From positions 20,430,128-20,494,127 of the forward strand of contig OU342820.1 of assembly GCA_910591455.2 (NCBI GenBank): a DNA stretch of 64,000 bases. The letters run 5' to 3'. Shown here piece after piece: positions 47,293 to 58,500 of this stretch; within the stretch, counting starts at the first letter, position 1; the number at the start of each line of letters is the position of its first letter. Below the pieces are notes generated by a model. It was not told the DNA's origin and searched no databases. It was given only the letters and a program-made list of their open reading frames with translations. The position numbers and the translations under genes are program-made. The stretch is from Pholis gunnellus (lineage: Eukaryota; Chordata; Actinopteri; Perciformes; Pholidae).

Positions 47293-47395
47293 TCCTCTCA
47301 GCCCTCAGCCAGCCTCTCAGACACTCTGTCCTTTCTCAGAAAACACACCACTTGTGTAACAAAGGCTGCTAATCTGTTGAGTACAGCAGCGAGCC

Positions 47396-47398
<3 letters not shown>

Positions 47399-47437
<39 letters not shown>
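47399..47437 (+). repeat. (TG)n microsatellite
   Basis: About 19 TG units. Confidence 0.97.
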
Positions 47438-47438
<1 letters not shown>

Positions 47439-47599
47439 AAGCACTTCCTCAGCCCATCGCAGAGTCCGCTGTGGTCACACTCTAATCCACTGAGCCATCG
47501 CAGCACTAAAATAAACCATTATGCGCTGATAGGTCCTCTGCTCAGCTCCGCGCTGCTCCTCCGCGCCGCCACGTCGTTATGAATCAACAGGAAACTAAT

Positions 47600-47830
47600 C
47601 AGTTACAACAGCGGATGCATCGTGAACCCAGATCTCACGTGAACACGGCAAACAGTCGTTGCTTTAAAAGTTCTCAAACGTGACGACGATGCAACGCGTT
47701 GTGTGTCGTCGCGTCACGTGTTACGTGTGATCACATCGTGTGTTTCCACGTGTTGGGATCGGCTGCTGCGTGTTACTTTTATTTCATTTAGCGTGTGTCG
47801 CTGTGTTGTGTGTTTCTGTTGAGTGTCATT
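47600..47830. promoter_or_regulatory. cluster of CACGTG E-boxes
   Basis: CACGTG occurs at 47636-47641, 47715-47720 and 47747-47752, with a TACGTG at about 47723. TGACG-type sequence lies near 47680. CACGTG is the canonical site of bHLH-ZIP factors such as USF, MYC and CLOCK/BMAL types. CACGTG also occurs singly elsewhere in the window, so the clustering rather than presence is notable. Confidence 0.3.
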
Positions 47831-47834
47831 ATGT

Positions 47835-48290
47835 TATTATGCATAATAGTCATTATGTAGCACTTTCTATGTAAATAATGCATTATAAACGTACTTAATT
47901 AATGAATATACATACTTAACATATTCATAATACTCTTTGCTGGTCACTTATGTAAATGTATATAATTAGTTGTAATACATTATATTCACATGATAATGCT
48001 TCATCATGAGATTATAAGTTACTATAAGTGGTCGTTGTTTGATTTCAGTAAAGTACAAATTTGCAAATTTTTGTATGTTCTTGAATGGATTTTATATCTT
48101 TTACTTTAAGTAAACTACGACAGCTTATCGTAGCTAATAACCACATTATAATGCATTATGAAAATTAATTATAATATACCACAACTTTGGGAATTATAAT
48201 TCACTATTATCTTAAAAGCAAATGTCTGAGTTATGAATATTTGATGATCCTTGACCTTATACGTTATTATCTTGTGTCATCATTTCTTCT
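47835..48290. other. AT-rich block with ATTATAAT-type strings
   Basis: Repeated CATTAT, TTATAAT and ATTAATT words (for example CATTATAATGCATTATG near 48143) suggest an old AT-rich transposon. No terminal repeats were identified. Confidence 0.4.
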
Positions 48291-48399
48291 GTGTTTGTCT
48301 TATTCGTCGTCGTAACGTGGATCTGAACTTTGATTGTGTTTCGTGCCGTCCTGTTGTCTTCCGGTGCGTCTCCGTGTGTTTTCCCGCTCTGTTCCGTCC

Positions 48400-48945
48400 C
48401 ACCAGTGTCTTCTAAACCGATCCACAGCTGCTGTTTTGTTAGATGGTGATAGATAGCGCTCGTTGCCCGGTTGGCAGCATTACTGTAACGCGGCTAAACG
48501 TGCGCAAGCCTCTAAGTGGTCCCTAAGTCGTCCTGCGGGATGATGGGATGCCATAGCAGCGGCGGTAATGGAATTACAGGAAAAGCCCCTGCCCTGGTCG
48601 CACTGGTGAAAGGTACAAATGGAGGATGAGATGGAGTGAGGAGGAGAGGCCCGGCCCGCACGGCTAACAGACCAATCTACACTCTGGCACTTATGGAATT
48701 ACCCAGTTCACCTTCTTTGGACCAAGAAATCAATGGCGCTCATTAATAATTCAGCCGGTCTTTGGAGGGAACCATAACTGTCATAAATGGTAATCTTGTT
48801 TGATCATTACGATCCTTTGCATTGGGATAAACAGACAACATTATTCATCAGCAGGAAAGTATAAATATTCATGACGCGCACACATTCTGTACACAGAATA
48901 GCAAGCGACCTGCAGGAAAAAGCATATATCCAGGCTGTATTGATG
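48400..48945. promoter_or_regulatory. candidate conserved non-coding block
   Basis: 48530-48890 is complex and even in texture: GGCGGTAATGGAATTACAGG near 48560, GGAATTACCC near 48695, CTCATTAATAATTCAGCC near 48739 and AAGTATAAATATTCATGACG near 48857. It ends at a poly-C tract. By texture it is among the strongest conserved-element candidates. Confidence 0.42.
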
Positions 48946-48948
48946 TGA

Positions 48949-48974
48949 CCCCCCCCCCCCCCCCCCCCCCCCCC
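48949..48974. repeat. poly-C tract
   Basis: A run of 26 C. Confidence 0.97.
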
Positions 48975-49044
48975 TCTGCATGATGAAATAATTCACAGGA
49001 TTGATTAAGATGAAGGCTAATCTTTACGCCTCTCTCTCTTTCAG

Positions 49045-49085
49045 CCCAGCTCCACTCCAGCATGTGGCGGATGTTTGGGAAGCTG
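49045..49085 (+). other. candidate 41-nt micro-exon
   Basis: CTCTCTCTCTTTCAG precedes the interval and GTGCGT follows CTG, a strong acceptor and a moderate donor. One frame reads QLHSSMWRMFGKL and ends in phase 0. Very short intervals between splice-like sites arise by chance often, and no partner exon is seen. Confidence 0.15.
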
Positions 49086-49089
49086 GTGC

Positions 49090-49570
49090 GTTTTGTCTTT
49101 TTTTATATTGAAGCGTCACAGAAAGTCTGGAAGTCTGTCCGTTAAAACGGCACCTTTCATTTCATTAGCCGCCCGGGGGGAGTATCGCGCCTCAACCGCT
49201 TTGAATTTTTATTTATAGGCCCAATCGCTTCCTCGGAATCATCGAAAACACAATCACAGTTACTGCCGCCATCCGTATCTATCTGTTGTGTCTGAAATAA
49301 GTGCCGGGATATTAGATTGCGAACGGCGGCGGCTTTGCTTATGAGTCGGAAGAAACAGATGGGCTATTACAGATACAGAGGCTGAAGCAAATTGAGGTCA
49401 TCGAGCAGGTCTTGTGAATCGTGCGTTGGGAGACGTTTTCGGCGCAAAGCGGCGAGGAGAGAGTTCTGTTTAAAGAGGCGTCTTTGGCGCGAATGTGGTC
49501 GTCGCATATGGGAGAGGGACGGGCCTCTGGGCGCAGACAGACGTCAATGGGCAGGGATAATGTGATGAAT
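49090..49570. promoter_or_regulatory. candidate conserved non-coding block
   Basis: Complex sequence with TTTCATTAGCCGCC near 49160, GAATTTTTATTTATAGGCCC near 49203 and GTGCGTTGGG-type GC-rich parts to 49560. It stops at a C run (49574-49585). Confidence 0.33.
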
Positions 49571-49589
49571 GCGCCCCCCCCCCCCTCCC

Positions 49590-49817
49590 TTCATAACCTG
49601 ATTTCTTCTTCTCTGGCTTCATTCTTTTGGTCTCTCAGATGAAGTGAGTAGTGGTGGAATTTCTGTATTCATGCCGCCTCGTCTGTGTGACCGCAGGGCC
49701 GGGTGACTTCGGAAAAGAATAAATAAAAAAATGCCTCCCTCCAAGCGCCATTTCTCCCCTTTGAGCTCGTGTTGCTCAACACGGGTGTTTAGGACGGAAT
49801 GAGGGGGAGTGTGTGTA

Positions 49818-49854
<37 letters not shown>

Positions 49855-50170
49855 TAAAAATGTAAATGATGAGCCGTCATTACAGTCCGCATCAGGTTTT
49901 TTTTGTCTTTCAGCTGTTTCAGCTTCAGCTAAAGGATCTTAGCTTTGTTCTACCCCCCCCCCCCCCCTTGTCCTCACGAGTGTGTCGGTGCGTGTACAGG
50001 ATGTGTGGGAGCGGCCTCTGAATGCATGCGAGTCACCACCGGGGAGCGATTTAAGAGCCTTTTATAGAGATAGATCCGTCCGGTTTACTGGGCTGAAGCC
50101 GGCTACCAGGAATTGTGACAGACATGTGCCTGCTAGACCTCATACATAAACCACTGGGGTGTTTGTATGC
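49590..50170. other. mixed block with (TG)n and poly-C tracts
   Basis: TG array 49819-49853, C run 49953-49967. The short complex segments between (49600-49790 and 50000-50150) may be parts of conserved elements. Confidence 0.5.
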
Positions 50171-50173
50171 GCT

Positions 50174-50214
50174 TGTATGTATGTATGTATGTATGTATGT
50201 GTGTGTGTGTGTGT
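50174..50214 (+). repeat. compound (TGTA)n(TG)n microsatellite
   Basis: About six TGTA units run into a TG array. Confidence 0.95.
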
Positions 50215-50219
50215 TGTTG

Positions 50220-50960
50220 GAGATAGCGATAGCTTTTGTATCTCCGCTCACGTGCCTTGCCTTCAATTGCCCAATCAGTCAGTGGAACCCTTCAGACAGT
50301 CTCCTCTTAATAAGGAAGCTTCCAGCCCAATTCCCATAGATAGCCTAAGTAAATCAAACCGGTGAGGAGGAGAGGAGAGCCTCTTCAATCAGGCTCTAGA
50401 GAATGGAGCCTGGGCAACTCTGGCACTCCAGACAATAAGGGAGGGAGGCAGGGAGGGAGGGAGGAGATACAGTGATATTCCCGTATGGTGATGACTGCAC
50501 TCAGAGTGAGGTGTACTATTCATCTGGCCTCAGCCATCTTCTCAGAGCTGCGTTTCCGCGCCCTCAGGTCCTCCACGCTCTGCATCCCTGCCGTAAAACA
50601 TTCCCCATTGTAATTCATGTTATGCCGCGAGAGCCTGGGCTTCTGGTACCTCACCCCTCTCTCCACCTCCTCCTCCTCCTCCATCCACCCCGCTTGCAGC
50701 CTTATGATACGGTCCTCATGGCGAGCTGAGCGAGCCATAATACCGTGTTTTGTATTCAACCCCCGATAGCAGCCATTCCAGCAAAGCCACAAACCAGAGG
50801 GGGGAGGGGGGGGGGGCAGCTTGCGCGTTGGTCAGGGTTCAGGTTGGACCGTTCGGAGCAGTCCCACGTCTGCAATTTGGGGCGAGAGCGCTCCAGGCCA
50901 CATGCGCCTTTTCCGTCCATCACAGGTGAAGGGGAGCAGGGGAGGGAGAAGGGGGGCGGA
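50220..50960. promoter_or_regulatory. candidate conserved block with GGGA and CTC repeats
   Basis: 50230-50430 and 50470-50760 are complex sequence; a GGGA repeat lies at about 50438-50464 and a CTC repeat near 50663-50682. No exon is recognised. Confidence 0.33.

Positions 50961-50961
<1 letters not shown>

Positions 50962-50994
<33 letters not shown>
50962..50994. repeat. 33-base poly-G tract
   Basis: The longest G run in the window. The Gly-rich or Pro-rich frames around it are its products. Confidence 0.97.
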
Positions 50995-50995
50995 C

Positions 50996-51185
50996 TGAAG
51001 TTGAAAGGCGAGGCCCTGGCATCTGCATCAGGCCAGGCCAGCAGATGTGGCGATCCTGGTCTATTTGAGCTAAAGTGATGATTAAGGGATCATGGCCCTT
51101 AAATAGACAATCCTGTTTACCCAGTTTAGGGCTGCAATCAATCCGCCACTCGCCAGATTAATTGAGACGCTTCCGATTGATTTTC
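50996..51185. promoter_or_regulatory. candidate conserved non-coding segment
   Basis: Complex sequence with GTGATGATTAAGGG near 51075 and CAGATTAATTGAGACGC near 51153, between a poly-G and a T/C tract. Confidence 0.35.
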
Positions 51186-51213
51186 TTCTTTTTTTTTTCA
51201 CTTCCCTCCTCCC

Positions 51214-51261
51214 CCTCCTCCTCCTCCTCCTCCTCCTCCTCCTCCTCCTCCTCCTCCTCCT
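51214..51261. repeat. (CTC)n trinucleotide repeat
   Basis: About 15 CTC units. Read through, the frame continues for 28 residues beyond the repeat, but there is no acceptor AG between repeat and frame. Confidence 0.95.
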
Positions 51262-51269
51262 GCTTCGGC

Positions 51270-51659
51270 CTTCCCATCAATGACTTCTCAAACTGCAAGG
51301 CCATAATTCATGAGGACCAGGCTGAGTGCATAAGTAAGTGCATGTGAGAACGTATATGACGTCACGCTGCCGCCCGCCCACACAACTGTGCACGTGGTCT
51401 AACGGCGATGTTGACTTTGTCAGACGACGGCCGTCTCCTGGACGGACATGAAGCCGGTCTCTGTCATTAGTGCCCATTCCGGCGTAACCTTCCTATTTAT
51501 TCCTCCGTGCACTCACGCACTTCCTCTCCATTACTTTAATGTATGTTGGTATAGCAAATGTCATGAGATATATATCTGGGTGAGGACGTCTCTCCGCTGT
51601 CCCACCTGTAACGATCCTCATTAGTGACAGAGCAGTTAATTAAGGCCAAAAGGATGAAC

Positions 51660-51690
<31 letters not shown>

Positions 51691-52300
51691 GCCCCCTTTG
51701 GCACCAGCTGATAACCACGTCAGGAAACAGAAGATGAGAGGAGAAAGGCCACTTAAAGCTTGTTTCCTCTCTCGGGACTCTGTGCTGTAAGGAGACACAG
51801 TCCTGTGTTTCGACGTATGTTTATGCACGTATAATTGGCTGGGAATAAACTGTCTCTGTTCCTTTACTTATTTTTTTGTCTTGATCGGAGAACGATAGGA
51901 AAGGGAAGGTGATCGCGACTGAACCGTCTCCGGCAGATCTCCCTCATGTGTCTGTCAGCCATCACTACCATCTGTCAGCGCGGAGAATCTTTAAAGACTC
52001 TTCTCTGCACTTTGCCTTCGGGGCAAACACATTTCTCATGTTGCTACCCTTCCGCCATCACTCCCAACAACCCTCCCCCCGCACACCCCCCCAGCTTCTA
52101 ATAAGCAAAAGGGAAAACAAAAGCTGGAAAACAAGGCAATGAGGGTATCAGTTTTGGCAGCGCCTTCTGAGCGTTCACTCTCACGGAGGCAGATTTGTCA
52201 GGCTTTGCGAGGCTGCTCCTTGACAGCTTAAGCACAGCAGCTACCTCACGGTGAATTTTCCTGAAAACGTTGTGTGCAAAGTAGCCATAGATCATCTCCA
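51270..52300. other. mixed block with a (CA)n microsatellite
   Basis: A CA array is at 51663-51690. 51575-51660 (with CAGTTAATTAAGGCC near 51632) and 51900-52280 are complex sequence. No gene is recognised. Confidence 0.4.
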
Positions 52301-52302
52301 GA

Positions 52303-52339
52303 CCCCCCCCCCCCCCATCCCATCTCTCTCTCTCTCTAT
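52303..52339. repeat. poly-C and (CT)n tract
   Basis: 14 C, a short spacer, then a CT array from about 52326. Confidence 0.93.
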
Positions 52340-53480
52340 CCGGCCAGCGTGATGAAGCAAACGCGGATGATTGCATGAGCATGTTATGTTAATCACGGCG
52401 GTAATGCAGTTTGCCCGTCGGCGACGCTTTATTGAATGTGACAGCGAACATCAACGGGGACAAGATGACATGTAGTTAGCCGTACACATGGCGTTAAGAA
52501 ACAAAAAGGAGCATCCTTCGATCGATTCCTCTCTGCCTGTCACCAGGATAACAAAGCAACCACAGTTTGGTTTGTGGTGTGTGAGGCCAATATAGAAACC
52601 ACATTCTGCACTTGTGTTGCGTTAAGTGCACCGTGTTGGCCTGTCATGCTCGAACATGTCGAAAGCACGTGCATGCATGATGGCATGCACGCTGCATATG
52701 TGTAAAAAGTGTTAAATATAGATTTCTGGGATGAGACCTGCAGGTGCGCGAGCAAGGTGCTTTGTGGAAGCGTGGCACTTCCTCCTTCTGTCTTGCGCTC
52801 TAATTTGATTACACACTGATTAAACCCTCCCTAATGCAGTCAGAGCTACGGCATGCTAATGTAATAAAATCACTTACAGCTAAAACAGGTTAGCTTAATT
52901 GGCAGGAGGCACGACGCTGGGATTTGCATTAAATTATTTATTTGCTTAGCAGACGCCCTTATGCGGGGCAACTCTCAATTCCATTATACACATTAGCCAT
53001 TTGCGCAACCAATTTAGCTTGAGCACCTCGTTCAAGGATAGAACAACAAGTGTCGAATCGCCTCCCTCCGCCCGCACAGACCGCACCACCTTCCACTGGT
53101 TTTTGTGTGGTTGAGGAACGTCGAGAGAACAGGAAGTGGATCCCGGATTGGACGCCACCGTTGACACACTGTTGGTACCCTTGCAGAAATGATTTTATTT
53201 GTCTTCCAGCAATTACAGCCCGTCCACTCTTGTGTCAGGAGTTAAACACAAACAGCCTACAGCGACATCAAGTGCGCCGTCCCGGTCAGTCCACTGAAAG
53301 TCAAAGCGTATTTGAGCTGCTCCATTAGCACCGGGATCAACCAGATGGTGCCCTCCTTCTTTTACTCACCCATTTATGTGGGCATTTCGCTCGTCCAAGT
53401 GTGAAAAAGAAGCAATATATGGAATGAGTGTTTGCAAGCGCGTGTGTGCGTACATACTGTACATGTGTGTATGTGGCGGG
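52340..53480. promoter_or_regulatory. mixed block with a candidate conserved segment
   Basis: 52790-53050 includes CTAATTTGATTACACACTG, CATGCTAATGTAATAAAATC, GGTTAGCTTAATTGGC and a POU octamer ATTTGCAT at 52922-52929, followed by TAAATTATTTATTTGC. That is a dense set of homeodomain- and POU-like sites. The remainder shows nothing specific. Confidence 0.38.
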
Positions 53481-53483
53481 AGA

Positions 53484-53502
53484 GGGGGGGGGGGGGGGGG
53501 GG
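53484..53502. repeat. poly-G tract
   Basis: A run of about 19 G. Confidence 0.95.
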
Positions 53503-53504
53503 TC

Positions 53505-54055
53505 TCTCCACACTTCCACCTGTTAACTGACTAATCTTTGGGCTTGGTCTCTCAGCACGATCATCTCTACCCCCCAACAGCCTGATGGCTAACCCAGTTA
53601 TCAGACACGCCACTGATTGGTGTCTACACTTAAATAATTGAATTTCATGGCTGTCAGTTGGATATGTGGATATGGCTCCGTGGTTACACCAAATCCGAAA
53701 ACTAAATTGTTCATGCAGCAGTCAAATGATGCCAGATTTATTTTGATGAGTTCCTACATACCTAGAACCAACTCTAATACGTGCCCTTCTATTGGGTTAT
53801 GGTTCCAAACCCTTCTGTTCAGAACCTATCCGTCCTGCACATCTAGATCCCAACCGTGGTTCCTCATGAGGCTCCCAAGGGGCCGGGTCTGATGTGGGGC
53901 AACGCAACCCACAGCAATCGTAGTCACAGTTTTTTTGCGGTGTGTTGGCTGTGCTTTCAACAATTCTTAAAGACCTCTTGATTGGATAAAAAGCATTCCC
54001 AATGGAACCATTAGTCTCACAAAGAACCCTTAAAAACAAACCCGAGCTGTGTCTG
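53505..54055. other. non-coding stretch, nothing specific seen
   Basis: No exon, known repeat or motif cluster is recognised. Confidence 0.3.
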
Positions 54056-54059
54056 AAAT

Positions 54060-54270
54060 CCTTCACTCGTCCACTACCCCCCTTCTCCCAATCCATGTAG
54101 TTCTATAGAGAGCACTTCCACGTCATGAATGGGTTCTTGGTAAGATGCCTGAAATAATGTCCGCGGTTAGCACGTGCTTAATAAATGTAAACGTTTTGGT
54201 CTATGATATTACACTCTGGTGAAGCTTTTATGTGTTTTATAAAAGTTGGTCGACGACTAAACGTTCCCCT
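54060..54270 (+). mobile_element. interspersed repeat family B, copy 2
   Basis: GCCTGAAATAATGTCCGCGG, CGTTTTGGTCTATGATAT and GACGACTAAACGT occur in the same order as in the copy at 40140-40410. The borders are nominal. Confidence 0.45.
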
Positions 54271-54446
54271 GGAAAGCAGTGATGCAGCTTCTACTGTATG
54301 TCTTGAGCTTTTATTGTGAAAGGTACAAAAGGAAGGAGTAAAGCCGTGTGTGGGGCAATAAGCGCATTTTCCCAAATGGATGAATACAAAGTACTTTGTG
54401 GCCGTTTGTGTTATGATACGCTGCTCTGCTCACATCACATATTTAG

Positions 54447-54485
54447 AATATATATCATATATAATATATATATATATATATATAA
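54447..54485. repeat. (TA)n microsatellite
   Basis: TA-rich array, slightly interrupted at the start. Confidence 0.95.
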
Positions 54486-54489
54486 TTGT

Positions 54490-55160
54490 TGACTGGTGCG
54501 CTACTCTCTCTCTTCTTGTCCGTCTTCCATTTCATCTTCAGCTTGTTTCGTGACTATTCTTCATGATGCATTGTGGGATACCTTGAGTCCACTAAACGTG
54601 GTAAAATAACGCTTTCAGCCCGTTTCTTCAAAAGAAGGTTTATTTGGAAGCAAACGGTTCTGGGTAGAACCCCAGCCTTTCAGGAAGAACCCTTTGTTAC
54701 TAACTGTTACTAACACATAATATTATCTTCACCATCGTCTGACAATCTTCCCATTTGTACTAAAAACATGGTATTTTTGAGTAAAGTGTTATACGTGCAA
54801 AACAAAACACATAATCTCTCTCTGCCTTTTTTTATCATATGACAGAACACACAGTGATGTTTCCCATTTAGTAACCGCGTTGATGAGAATCCATTTCTGA
54901 TTGAGCAAACACTTGCCAAGGTTTATATTTGGCTTTGCTGCATTCAATTTGCTTTACATTTAATACAGTGTCTTTCACCCGGTAACAGAACTGGCTGCCT
55001 GCCACCGAGGCTTTTGATTGGAATTGAATGCACAGTCATTTTCTCTAATATAAATCAATACTCTCCAAACCTGCCACGGCACACTGCTGATGCTCACTAC
55101 TGCTCGGTCGCGGTCGGGAGCACTAGTGAAACGGTCAAACGGTTGACACATTCTGTGCGG
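54490..55160. other. non-coding stretch, nothing specific seen
   Basis: AT-rich with no recognised gene; 54900-55040 is even in texture. Confidence 0.3.
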
Positions 55161-56270
55161 CGAGATTAGTCTGTTTGTGGAATCTCGGAAAACAAATCAC
55201 TTAAGAGCCACTCAGACTTAATCATATTACCTTTGCTAAGTAAGAAGTTTTTCAGATCCCTTCCTCTGCTCCCAAACTTCTGAAATGTCTCCTCGAGTCG
55301 AGTGTGTGTGTCGGCGGCGGCTGCCGGCCCGTCTGCCCTGCTGGTGTCGGCCGGCGTCGTCACGGCTGCTCCTTTTTGATTCTCGGCGTTTACGCTGCTG
55401 TTTGAAGTGTGATGAGGGTCAAACGGCCGCATTGGTTTAAAAAAAGAAAAGAAGTGAATTACAAAGTGAAACAACCAAATGATCAGACACCAGATCCCCC
55501 AGCTGCACCGTATGTGTTTCACTCCATTTTTTTCTTTTCCCTTCCTCTTGTTTTTTTCCTTTGTTTTTTTCGCTGCAACAACAGTATTGTTTGCATTAAG
55601 GGCCTGGCTGGAGTAAATGGAGCTGTTTTCAATTAGTTTTCAAAGTGCTTATCCCATTAAAGGTAATGACTTATTGATTTAACGACAGTGGCGCTTTTGG
55701 TGTGAAACGTGGTGCTATTATGACTCTCTCCTCTGTTGTTTGAAAGGGGCCAGCGATAGCGAGCGTCGGGTGAACGCCTTCAGTCTCAGCCTTTCGCCGT
55801 GACCATCGTGCTTCGTTGTTTTGTTTTTGTGCCGCGGTCCCCGGGTCATTATCGAGTGGCATAAGTAACTCTGTGCTCGCGGGGGCGGAGCAGGTGATTT
55901 TTTATTTATTTTTTTTCTTCTTCTTCTGGCTTTTCGCCAGCGGTGTCATGTGGGATCCCGGAGCCATCACAGAGGTTGGGGTAGAGCCTGATGTCATTGT
56001 CAATGTTCCCGTGCGTCCCGCAAACCGCAGTGCAGAGGAAGCGACGGCGGGGCCCCGTGCAAGCTAATGTGCCCGCTGCCTCCCCGTGGGTTCCACTTTG
56101 CCATGCAGCCATATGGCCGCGCTCCTCCCCTCAGTAATCCCTCACTGGTGTCAGCATCCAGCCCAGGAGGGCCACACTTTTTGTGTTCTCTGCTTCTCAC
56201 TCTCCCACTCTTGTCTTTTCTCTCTGCCCCCATCCTTCTCTTTCCCCTCAGATTATTATTAATTTTGTTT
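55161..56270. promoter_or_regulatory. candidate conserved non-coding cluster
   Basis: 55590-55790 and 55850-56160 are complex, with GTTTTCAATTAGTTTTC near 55625 and CTTATTGATTTAACG near 55670. T-rich tracts (55529-55575, 55899-55925) interrupt. A 118-codon minus-strand frame at 55166-55522 has no known domain. Confidence 0.33.
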
Positions 56271-56274
56271 TGTT

Positions 56275-56275
<1 letters not shown>

Positions 56276-56322
<47 letters not shown>
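56276..56322. repeat. (CA)n microsatellite
   Basis: About 23 CA units. Confidence 0.97.
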
Positions 56323-56324
<2 letters not shown>

Positions 56325-56329
56325 CTTTG

Positions 56330-57150
56330 GCATTCTCCCTGTCGAACTCCTTTTGTTTTTCGGTCTCATTCCTTCAACCGTGCTAAAGGTTGAAACATTG
56401 TTTTTCAACCTTGACAGAAGTTTCAGAGGCCGAGCCGCTCATCAGTACAGTAATACTCGCCCCGCGGAGATAATTGGCTTCCACTTATAACTCATCATTG
56501 ATGGTTGCTACTTGCTAATGCACCGTGTGTCCTCAGTATCTTTAAAAAAAAACACTGCGTCAGTTACATTATATCTTTATTGCTGTTATGGAACCTTTAA
56601 ATATTCTCTACTACCCTTCTACACTCGTACAGGCTCAGTCATTCTGAGTTCTTATCGCTAATTGAGCTCAATAGAAGTGGTATCGCTGCAGTGAGGAGGA
56701 TAACCAGGAGCAATGAGAGGGAGCTTCCTTGTTCCACTGATTCCCTTTCTGCTGGAGTATGGATATGTACTGGAGCAGGAGGAAGATGCGCAGTTGCTGA
56801 CAGTCGCTGTTTCAAGTAATGAGACAAGTGATAAGTCAGCCAGCGACCTTGTCTTATTCCCTTTGGCCGCCGCTCTCTCCCATTTCAATCTGAGACTGTA
56901 AGCACACCTGCCGGGCCGAGCTCGGCTACGTCTTTATCTCCCGCCGTAATAAGTTATGCTTTAACGACCAAAGTAAACAATAACAGCTGGACTGAAGTGC
57001 TGAAACAATTAGACAATTCATTAATTAGCGGATCTGGAGAACATTAATTAAAACCGCTGCTAATTAATTCATTAATTAATCACAACTCATCCCAGCTTTG
57101 CTGCACAACATGAACAGAAGAATGCGGTCATCTAAACATCCCAGTAATAT
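56330..57150. promoter_or_regulatory. candidate conserved cluster ending in a dense homeodomain-site array
   Basis: 56630-56900 is complex and even in texture. 57007-57085 is extraordinary for ATTAATTA words: 57020-57027, 57043-57050, and a continuous TAATTAATTC plus ATTAATTAAT at 57061-57080. ATTAATTA and TAATTA are preferred by paired-type, LIM and related homeodomain dimers. Function is inferred. A 62-codon frame at 56713-56901 with a hydrophobic start is discussed in the findings. Confidence 0.42.
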
Positions 57151-57189
57151 TTTTATGAACATGTAATTCCCCAAACCGTGTGCATGAAT

Positions 57190-57475
57190 CTACTGTTCTG
57201 GTTCCTGGTTTTTCCACCAGATGTTTGAACCTGGCTGCAGGGATCTCTGCTCCCACTCAGCCACGAGAGCGTTGGTGAGGTCCAGCGCTGATGCTGTGGG
57301 ATGGGTCGCATCCCAGAGTTGTTGGACGGGGCTGATGTCAGAGGATCTGTGCAGACCAGTCAAGTTCTTCCACACAAACCGGTGAAAAACAGTTTGTTTA
57401 TGGCGCTGAGGTGTTATTATCACGCTGAAGCCTTCCCACAAACTGTTGCCACAACGTTATATCAGTGCTGTAGCT
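57190..57475 (-). mobile_element. partial Tc1-type fish repeat, opposite orientation to 4235-5515
   Basis: CTGCTCCCACTCAGCCACGA near 57248 matches the reverse complement of 5388-5413 (GGGAGCAG side). CAGACCAGTCAAGTTCTTCC near 57353 and CAAACTGTTGCCACAACG near 57438 match, from memory, the internal consensus of the same repeat. No terminal inverted repeat was found here, so this is an internal fragment. Confidence 0.55.
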
Positions 57476-58500
57476 TTACCAACACTATAATATTATGTTC
57501 CCGTACCATAGTTCAGTAAATAAATCTTACAATTGAAACAATACAAAACAAAACAACACAACAAAAGTACTTGTCTCACACAGGACATGAACAGCAGTGT
57601 GCTGGGTGAAAGTCCTCCGTGTGTGGATTTCTGCGGCTGATTTGAATCTTATTTGTGATTCCACAAAAGCAACAAAATACCTTCCCCCTGTAACGTGATT
57701 CACGATGTTACATCGCTGTATAAGAACCTCATTTTTAGGAGACTTGGCTGGCTTTAGACCAGACGTAGAAAAAACAACTATGTGACCAAGAATGTCCTTG
57801 TACTTTTGGCCATATCAATGAGCTCAAAGTAAGAGGGATTTCTTGGCTGTAAAATGGAAAATAGTGCAGCGGGCCAACAACGTTCAGACTTCTTTGAGGC
57901 ATTGATGAATAGAAAAAGAGCTTGTTTGGTCGATTTATTTGGGGGGAACTGCAGCAGCTCTGGGATAAAGCTCCGACCTCCCACCCGCTGTAAACACAAC
58001 AGAGACTCAAACTTCATCAACAAAAGATCTCAGTGAAAAGATGCCACAGCAAAACACCCAGTTTGATTGCCAGTCTCTGCGCTCCTCCCAGCAAAAAAAA
58101 CACCACAGCAATGACTCCTTATCGCCAAAGATGGGGACGGAATCAATAAAAGAATGAACATGTGGAGCACCACTTTAAGATACCCCTGATGAGGCCGTCT
58201 ACATGTAATGGGAACTTTTTCCACCCAAAGAAAAGAACCTTGACTTCTCCCTTTATCTGATTGTCATTTTTAACTGCCTCTGGTGGCTTTTTTGAGTCGG
58301 CAGGACTCGCTGTGGAAAAAAAGCTCGCAGCTTGTCGAGCCCGTACACCGTTATTGAACAGCTTGAGTCACTGCTCACTGTCAGCCGGCAACTTGATTTC
58401 TGTTTCCCCCGAGGAATGAAAATGAAATTATTTTTGCGCTCAGTAGGATGTGTGACTGACAGAGCCGACGGAACGCACACGTCTCCTGTATTCTTTAACG
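57476..58500. other. repeat-derived non-coding DNA
   Basis: 57583-57624 shares AACAGC, CTGGGTGAAAGTCCT and flanking words with 61113-61152, so a third dispersed family (C) is present. The rest has no recognised gene. Confidence 0.4.

Noticed and set aside
51262..51345. Protein-like continuation CFGLPINDFSNCKAIIHE after a (CTC)n repeat
   Set aside because: The pyrimidine repeat mimics an acceptor tract, but no AG separates it from the frame. No partner exon is seen.
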